10,759 nucleotides of DNA. Source: Ilumatobacteraceae bacterium. Lineage in GTDB: Bacteria; Actinomycetota; Acidimicrobiia; Acidimicrobiales; Ilumatobacteraceae. Below, one piece after another: positions 6,195 through 10,759 of the stretch. Within the stretch, counting starts at the first letter, position 1; every line of letters starts with the position of its first letter. A program made the translations under genes and the position numbers. The stretch spans positions 1 through 10,759 of the forward strand of contig JAOBWK010000064.1 of NCBI GenBank assembly GCA_025463305.1. Direction: 5' to 3'. The notes beneath the pieces were generated by a model. That model ran no database searches and had not been told where the DNA came from. It worked only from the letters and a program-made list of their open reading frames with translations.

Positions 6195-7283
6195 CTACGT
6201 GCCGATCAGTCGCAGATGCGGATGTTCGGAAGTGTTGCGACCTCCACCTTCGTGACCGCCGTCCTGCGAAATCATCACGAGCCCAAAGACGAGCCGATCG
6301 AAGTCATTGATGTTGAGGTGGACTCCGTTTGCAATCTCGCGACGGGTGACGCCTTGGTTTCGGAGGTGTTCGAGAACCTTCTCGAGCACCTGTGAGGTCT
6401 CTCGTTGGACCGTGTTCGGTTCAGTCGTTCGATAGCCCTTCTTGGACGCCTGGATGTAGAGCGTTCGATATTGCCAATCGGTCAACACTCCGACGGAGCG
6501 CAGCCGGTAGATGAGCGCGACAGCTGACACCTTCCACTCGAGTTTGCGGCGCACGAGAGTCGCAAGCGTCGCTGACTGAAGCCCTGCGGCGAGCATCGAT
6601 GGGCGAGGCATCAGGAATGCCGATGCGAACTGATTGGCCTGCATCTCTGCTTCGCGTCCCCGTTCATCGTCTCTGTGAAGAACAAGGTGACCGAGCTCGT
6701 GAGCCGCATCGAAGCGGCTGTGTTCTGTCGACTTTGTCGTGTTCAGCAGGACGTACGGGCGGGAGTCTCGCCAGAACGAGAATGCGTCGACCTCCCGTCC
6801 TTGCTCATCAAGGGAGAACACTCGTATCCCGTGACGTTCGAGAAGATGCACCATGTTTTGTACGGGACGTTGTCCAAGTCCCCACTCGGCCCTCACGAGG
6901 TCTGCGGCTTGCTCTGGATCCGATGTCTCGACTGTCGGGACTTGGGCCACGGGTCGCGTGAAGCGCTGTTCGATCCATTCGTCAACCAACAGGGCCAAGG
7001 TGCCGGCACCCAATGCCTGGTGTCGTTGGCTCGCGGTCATGCTCGCGAGGGATCGGAAGCTTGCTGCACCTTCACCAATCACTTCGATTTCGGGTTCGGC
7101 GAAGAACGAGTCAGGGAAATCAAGTGCTTCAGCGATCCGTTTCAGAGTGGGCTCGGACGGTGACTTGTCACCTGCCTCGTAGTTGGTGATGCTCTTCGTG
7201 GAGACCCCGATCGCGACGGCGAGCTTGCTCTTCGTCCATCCTCGGCGGCGGCGCGCAAGTTCCAATCGGCTCGGATTGAACAT
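6195..7283 (-). CDS. XRE-family regulator fused to ImmA/IrrE metallopeptidase
   Basis: This is a 362-residue fusion. Residues 1-60 form a Cro/CI-type helix-turn-helix (LELARRRRGWTKSKLAVAIG, then STKSITNYEAGDKSPSEPTL). Residues about 120-240 form an ImmA/IrrE (DUF955) zinc peptidase with HELGH at 195-199 and the third metal ligand probably E213, before QANQFASAFLMP. The C-terminal part (240-362) is helical with a Gly-rich tail. In characterised systems, ImmA cleaves the repressor ImmR to release an integrative element from repression, and IrrE cleaves DdrO after DNA damage. Here sensor/DNA-binding and protease parts are in one chain, as in many mobile-element regulators. The ATG at 7283 follows the upstream gene's stop by nine bases, with GAGG seven bases ahead, so the two are a translationally linked pair. 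It may regulate the pair, the element or excision; its substrate is unknown. Confidence 0.88.
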   Translation of the reverse strand: MFNPSRLELARRRRGWTKSKLAVAIGVSTKSITNYEAGDKSPSEPTLKRIAEALDFPDSFFAEPEIEVIGEGAASFRSLASMTASQRHQALGAGTLALLVDEWIEQRFTRPVAQVPTVETSDPEQAADLVRAEWGLGQRPVQNMVHLLERHGIRVFSLDEQGREVDAFSFWRDSRPYVLLNTTKSTEHSRFDAAHELGHLVLHRDDERGREAEMQANQFASAFLMPRPSMLAAGLQSATLATLVRRKLEWKVSAVALIYRLRSVGVLTDWQYRTLYIQASKKGYRTTEPNTVQRETSQVLEKVLEHLRNQGVTRREIANGVHLNINDFDRLVFGLVMISQDGGHEGGGRNTSEHPHLRLIGT

Positions 7284-7292
7284 TTGCCGGCC

Positions 7293-7964
7293 TCAGCGAG
7301 GTGTGACTGGAACGTCGAATCCGCCGGCGTGGTCGCCGCCGTCGTCGTCGTCGGTCCAGACCTCGTAGGCACCGTGCGTGAGTTCGTCGAGAGGAATACG
7401 TTGGCTCCACTCGCTGATTCGGTGCGAGTCATCCCATCCGCTGGGGCATGACAGCTCGGCGCGGACCGCATTGCCGGCGGGGTGCTGGAGCAGCATCCAG
7501 GTGGTGCGCGTCTCGACGTCGGCGTAGGTGGCCTCCTCTTGCAGGAGTCTTTCGAGCACGTCCTCGAGGAGATTGAGCTGCACGTTCTGCAGCACTCTGC
7601 ATTGGGTCACCTCGCCCTTGGGATACTTCGAGCGAAGCCGTTCCCCAAGCAGGCCTGTGCCCTCGTTGCCGGTACTCACGACGATCGCGATCTTCCCGTC
7701 TGGCGACACGGTCGCTCCAACGTTGCCTCTGTCATCGGGCGTCCACCCGAAGGGGATCATCAGCTCGCGGAAGTAGCGGACCGTTCGCATGTGGCGGATC
7801 TGGCCTCGGGATCCTGGCGGGTCGAGGTCGGTGCAGTCGTCGACGTCTTGCTGTGCTCGGCCGCGCGCCTCCGTCAGCAGCTCGGGCGTGACGCCGAGCC
7901 GGGCGAGCTGCGCGCGGGCGTCGTCATCACCTGACGGTTGTGCAAATGCTGCGATGGTTGCCAC
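7293..7964 (-). CDS. Unrecognised protein paired with the XRE-ImmA gene
   Basis: This is a 223-residue soluble protein that I do not recognise as a named family. The GTG at 7964 is chosen because a strong Shine-Dalgarno (GGAGG, 7970-7974) stands five bases before it. The reading frame stays open up to 8234, but that would run into the apeA-like gene and across a large inverted repeat. The N-terminal part (1-45) is helical and Ala/Asp-rich. The middle (about 58-95) carries a segment RYFRELMIPFGWTPDDRGNV and then SPDGKIAIVVSTGNEGTG. The region 120-145 is strongly helical (LEDVLERLLQEEA). A strand-rich part follows with TWMLLQHPAGNAVRAELSCP. The tail is acidic (DDDDGGDHAGG). From memory, proteins of this kind occur beside ImmA genes in mobile elements, unverified here. 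It might be the peptidase substrate, a toxin or a partner. Confidence 0.75.
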   Translation of the reverse strand: MATIAAFAQPSGDDDARAQLARLGVTPELLTEARGRAQQDVDDCTDLDPPGSRGQIRHMRTVRYFRELMIPFGWTPDDRGNVGATVSPDGKIAIVVSTGNEGTGLLGERLRSKYPKGEVTQCRVLQNVQLNLLEDVLERLLQEEATYADVETRTTWMLLQHPAGNAVRAELSCPSGWDDSHRISEWSQRIPLDELTHGAYEVWTDDDDGGDHAGGFDVPVTPR

Positions 7965-7969
7965 GGCGT

Positions 7970-7974
7970 CCTCC
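7970..7974 (-). promoter_or_regulatory. Ribosome binding site fixing a GTG start at 7964
   Basis: Read on the minus strand, GGAGG is followed by ACGCC and GTG. The spacing of five bases is good and no comparable site precedes the other in-frame starts (GTG 8030, TTG 7976). Confidence 0.6.
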
Positions 7975-8009
7975 AAGGTCGATGTGTCCGGCGAGCTGTT
8001 CAGGCCTGG

Positions 8010-8055
8010 CGGTTCCCCTTTTTCTACCACATATGAGGAGCGAAAAGAGGAACCG
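8010..8055. repeat. 13-base inverted repeat with 20-base AT-richer spacer, upstream of the partner/ImmA pair
   Basis: The left arm CGGTTCCCCTTTT (8010-8022) and the right arm AAAAGAGGAACCG (8043-8055) are reverse complements except for one position, a G-U in RNA on one strand. The spacer 8023-8042 contains CATATG. Arm centres are 33 bases apart, about three helical turns. It lies in the 157-base gap (7965-8121) between the apeA-like gene and the pair, where their promoter must be. It is a good candidate operator for the XRE regulator, or a hairpin in the leader. Confidence 0.6.
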
Positions 8056-8121
8056 AGCCCCCGGATCGGGTCTGATTCGGCTTGTCGCCCACGTCGGCCT
8101 GCGCTTGCGTCGCGAAATGCA

Positions 8122-9513
8122 TCACGCAAAGAGGTCTGGCACGTCGGCTCGCAGGTAGTCGGTGACTGAACTCCAATGACTGCTGTCGTTGAGGATTCGA
8201 TCGCGCTCGGCCCGGTCGATTCCGAGGTCTTCAAACAGGAGAAGATTGAGGAGCCACTCGATCGACCCGATGAGGCGGACCGCCGCTGCAGCGTCCGCTT
8301 CGACGTCGCGCATGGCCGGATCCCGGTGGGCGACCGAGTCGCGTCCGGTCGCGATCAGGTCGACCCATTTGCCGATGTTTCCGATTCCCGCGATGAACTG
8401 ATCTCCGCCGCGCTCGGCAAGTTCTGTCAGACGGTGACGCAGCGGTGGGCGGTGGCTGTGCATGAGCTGATTTCGGAGCCACGTTCGGGTGTCGTCGTCG
8501 GTGATCGGCGAAAGGATCGTGGTGAGGCGGGCTTTGTGTTCGGGGCTTGCCGTTACTTTGCCCTCTGCGACTCGGTGGTAGCCCTCGAGTGCACTCGCGG
8601 CGACGAGGAAGCGGAGCGAGACGTAGCTCTCATTCTCGCGAATCGAGGTGTGTAGGTCGAGCACGGTGCCAAGTTTTTCGCTGATCACCCACCACCGTGT
8701 GAGGGTGTCGGCGAAGCCGAACGTGTTGATGTCGAAGTGTGTCGCTCGCAACGGTCGGGCCTTTCCGCCGTCGTCGACGACGTGGATGACGTCGACATCT
8801 GGCGGCCACGGGTCGTCGTCTTCTGGGCGGTGTGCTCGGACGGTCAGCGACAGGATGCGTGGTGTCCGGTCGAACGCCAGCCCGAGCAGGTGTCGTAGTG
8901 GGCGAACGTAGTCGTGCTCGATCGAAGCGAGTTCGACGGGCGTGACGAAGTTGAACGTGAGCTCTTCGTGGCTTTCGAAGCTGGGACCGCTGATCGGGTT
9001 CGGCGTGTCGATCCATCGTCTGCCGAGCTGCACGTCGGCCCCTGTCACGTGCGTTTCGAGGGTTGGTGGCTGCGTGTAGGTGGTGGTCTTCACGATTGGG
9101 CCGGTCGAGCTCTCCCGCTCGGCCTTGAAGGGAGTACGTCGCGCCCATTCGTCGAGGTGTTCGAGTCGAACCGCAGCCGAGCGGTACTTCGTCTCGGCGT
9201 GAACGTGGTCGCCGGAGATGAAGGTCGAGGCGACGACGAGGACTTCGTTCGGTGGTCCGTCGAATGAGTGGCTGACGCGAGTGCTGAGGCAGTCGATGAG
9301 TGTGACGGGTGTGCCCCGGATGTCGCCGTGGAGGACTCTTGGGAACAGTGTTCGAGCTCGGCGAGGAGGCGGTTCGCCGGGCCACGCGCTCAGTTCGAGT
9401 GTGAATGAGCCTCGGTCGGTGTCGACGATTCCGCCGGCGACGTGATCGGGACGGGCTGGGTCCCACCATTTGCCGAGGAGCGGACCGAGGACAGGGTTGG
9501 GATTGTTTGCCAT
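8122..9513 (-). CDS. ApeA-like HEPN anti-phage defence protein
   Basis: This is a 463-residue two-part protein matching the ApeA architecture as I know it. The N-terminal ApeA-type beta-rich domain (about 10-290) contains GKWWDP (14-19), HGDIRGTPVTLIDC (62-75) and repeated strand segments. The C-terminal HEPN domain (about 296-430) contains SLRFLVAASALEGYHR (299-314), the typical first helix, and the predicted RNase motif R391-DSVA-H396 (RX4H) in GRDSVAHRD. HEPN proteins with RX4-6H are metal-independent ribonucleases. ApeA protects against phage, presumably by cutting host or phage RNA upon infection. I chose ATG 9513 (GGGA about ten bases ahead) over the upstream in-frame 9582, which adds a low-complexity leader. 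It stands alone between the relaxase end and the partner/ImmA pair, all on one strand. Family assignment is from remembered motifs; activity is inferred. Confidence 0.85.
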   Translation of the reverse strand: MANNPNPVLGPLLGKWWDPARPDHVAGGIVDTDRGSFTLELSAWPGEPPPRRARTLFPRVLHGDIRGTPVTLIDCLSTRVSHSFDGPPNEVLVVASTFISGDHVHAETKYRSAAVRLEHLDEWARRTPFKAERESSTGPIVKTTTYTQPPTLETHVTGADVQLGRRWIDTPNPISGPSFESHEELTFNFVTPVELASIEHDYVRPLRHLLGLAFDRTPRILSLTVRAHRPEDDDPWPPDVDVIHVVDDGGKARPLRATHFDINTFGFADTLTRWWVISEKLGTVLDLHTSIRENESYVSLRFLVAASALEGYHRVAEGKVTASPEHKARLTTILSPITDDDTRTWLRNQLMHSHRPPLRHRLTELAERGGDQFIAGIGNIGKWVDLIATGRDSVAHRDPAMRDVEADAAAAVRLIGSIEWLLNLLLFEDLGIDRAERDRILNDSSHWSSVTDYLRADVPDLFA

Positions 9514-9702
9514 GTTGTCTTCCCATCGCTGATGCCACAACGACGGTGCGGCCAGGATGCTCCCGCGCTGCCGACCGAACACGACTTGTTCCTTCTGACC
9601 ACCCCGTGTAAGCCCCTTGGCGAGCCAACCGTAGTCCGAGCCACGTTACGGTCGGGTCATTTCAGCCGGCGATCGGAGCGATGTCGGTCGGAGTGTTCCC
9701 AA

Positions 9703-9720
9703 CAGCGCAGAAGTGCGCTG
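9703..9720 (-). terminator. Perfect 7-base stem-loop after the relaxase gene, possible weak terminator
   Basis: CAGCGCA (9703-9709) and TGCGCTG (9714-9720) pair perfectly around a four-base loop (CTTC on the minus strand). It lies about 80 bases past the relaxase stop. Only a short TT follows, so termination would be weak or Rho-dependent. The rest of the 288-base gap 9514-9801 shows no gene; it should contain the promoter of the apeA-like gene. A small palindrome (TTGGC-GA-GCCAA) lies at 9617-9628. Confidence 0.35.
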
Positions 9721-9801
9721 GAGACGGGCGCATAACAAGCGGAACAGCCGACGAGAACCGCACACCGTGCCGGCGATCTGCGCTTCGGGTGGCACTTTCG
9801 G

Positions 9802-10759
9802 TCAGAGTTCCATGCCGCCCGCCGATTGTTGGAGTTGGTGGACGGAGCAGTCGATCGAAAGTCCGTCGATGCGTCGTTGCTCAATATTCGAAAGGTCTCG
9901 GTGGAGGAGTGCTCGGCGCTCGGCTTGGCGCTCACGGAGTGGCTGGGGTGCACCGAGGGGCTGGGTGCTGGTGAGGTCGTAGTCGGCTCTGAAGACTGCG
10001 ACGTCGTTCAGCCAGTCAATGGCGTCGGGCTCGATCCCGGTGTCGTTGCGGTCAGCGATCGCACACAAGGCAGCTCGAAGCCAGGGCTCGTCGCGGTCGA
10101 TCGCTGCGGCGAGCGACGCGCCTGCGCCGTCCGCGGGGAGGGTGCGGAGCATTTGAGGGTCGGGTCCCCATGTGCCGGTAGCGAGTGTGCGGTTGGCTTC
10201 TTGGTATTCGACGATGTGCGGCCAGTGTTCGATGATCCAGTTCTGCCGTGCGCTCTGATGTGCGAGTGCTTCGGTGAGCAGGTCGGTGGTGTCGTCGAGG
10301 GACAGTTGCCCTGTCTGGAGCTCGTTGATGAGTTGCCGGTAGTCGGCTGGTGCGGTGGCGAGGAGCCTGTCGAGTTCGTCGGTGCGGGAGACGAGTTCCG
10401 TGTAGCTGGGTGTGGTGGGCCAGGCCGGTTCTTGCCGGTCGGTGGTGTCGAGCCAGGTTCGGGTGAGACCGAGGCGGCCGAGCAGCTGCGACCAGTCACG
10501 CGCAGTGTCGGTGCCGGCGGGTCGTGGTCCGATGCCGATGAAGTCGTCGGTGAGTTGGTGCTGGAGTCGCCAGGTGGTGATCTCCCTGACCGCGTCGTCC
10601 CAGGCTCGGGCACCGGCGATGTCACCGGGTCGATCGCCGATGAGATCGGTGAGCCATGTGGGGCGTTCCGCTCCGAGCCGGGCAGCGTGGCGAAGGATGT
10701 GTCGCTCAGTCGCTCGCTGGTAGTTCCGGTGGTCGCCGGGACGGACGCCGTGGTCGTCG
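9802..10759 (-). CDS. C-terminal part of a probable MobF/TrwC-type conjugative relaxase (partial)
   Basis: The minus-strand frame ending at the TGA at 9802 is open without a stop to the window edge (codons from 10758 down), giving the last 318 residues of a larger protein. The internal ATG at 10152 is not the start. Near the left of the fragment (about residues 31-90) is a segment RPTWLTDLIG, then RAWDDAVREITTWRLQHQL, then IGIGPRPAG. This pattern (a Pro-Trp-Leu element, then a paired Arg/Trp helix, then GPxP) recurs in the C-terminal tails of actinobacterial MobF relaxase-helicases. The rest is helical and charged (about 240-318 rich in Arg/Glu/Gln). If right, the missing N-terminus would hold the TrwC nickase and a RecD-like helicase, which cut and unwind the element at oriT for transfer. 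The relaxase domains themselves are not seen, so the call is moderate. Confidence 0.6.
   Translation of the reverse strand, partial: DDHGVRPGDHRNYQRATERHILRHAARLGAERPTWLTDLIGDRPGDIAGARAWDDAVREITTWRLQHQLTDDFIGIGPRPAGTDTARDWSQLLGRLGLTRTWLDTTDRQEPAWPTTPSYTELVSRTDELDRLLATAPADYRQLINELQTGQLSLDDTTDLLTEALAHQSARQNWIIEHWPHIVEYQEANRTLATGTWGPDPQMLRTLPADGAGASLAAAIDRDEPWLRAALCAIADRNDTGIEPDAIDWLNDVAVFRADYDLTSTQPLGAPQPLRERQAERRALLHRDLSNIEQRRIDGLSIDCSVHQLQQSAGGMEL

Noticed and set aside
7965..8234. N-terminal extension of the partner protein to an ATG at 8234
   Set aside because: It would overlap the apeA-like gene, translate across the inverted repeat into low-complexity sequence, and ignore the good Shine-Dalgarno before GTG 7964.
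8176..8655. Plus-strand open frame opposite the apeA-like gene
   Set aside because: Antisense shadow; the minus-strand frame has the HEPN motif and ApeA features.
10008..10625. Minus-strand open frame of 205 codons inside the relaxase region
   Set aside because: Ser/Thr/Pro-rich out-of-frame translation. The overlapping frame ending at 9802 is open to the edge and shows the relaxase-like pattern.
1..10759. CRISPR array or insertion sequence
   Set aside because: No regularly spaced repeats and no transposase or terminal inverted repeats were seen on either strand.

Overview
The window comes from a high-GC actinobacterium. The gene order ftsK - rimO - pgsA - cinA with overlapping reading frames is an actinobacterial arrangement, and protein style and GC content suggest something near the Acidimicrobiia (Ilumatobacter-like). 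That last placement is an impression, not a demonstrated fact.

Left part (1-4312), host chromosome. The end of the DNA translocase gene ftsK is followed on the same strand by rimO (ribosomal protein S12 methylthiotransferase), pgsA (phosphatidylglycerophosphate synthase) and cinA (pyridine-nucleotide salvage / competence-damage protein). These are packed with 1- to 22-base junctions and probably form one operon. A short cysteine-containing actinobacterial protein of unknown role (3555-3950, minus) points the other way. A tRNA-Arg(UCU) gene at 4236-4312 closes the chromosomal section.

Right part (4313-10759), the start of an integrated mobile element. A tyrosine recombinase gene begins 74 bases after the tRNA 3' end and reads away from it. 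It is followed by a small excisionase-like helix-turn-helix gene on the opposite strand that overlaps the integrase tail. Next comes about 550 bases of mostly non-coding or decayed sequence. Then there is a leftward two-gene cassette: an unrecognised 223-residue protein and an XRE-type repressor fused to an ImmA/IrrE metallopeptidase. Upstream of it on the same strand lie an ApeA-like HEPN protein (a predicted anti-phage ribonuclease) and the C-terminal part of what looks like a MobF/TrwC conjugative relaxase running off the window edge.

Read together, this is one end of an integrative and conjugative or mobilizable element inserted in a tRNA-Arg gene. It has integration and excision functions at the tRNA end, a regulatory/peptidase module, a defence gene as cargo and transfer functions further in. 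The far attachment site is not in the window. The most interesting points are the ApeA-like gene in an actinobacterial mobile element, the partner + XRE-ImmA cassette behind a 13-base spaced inverted repeat, the apparently chimeric tRNA-Arg, and the possibly leaderless integrase promoter with a palindrome over its -35 box.
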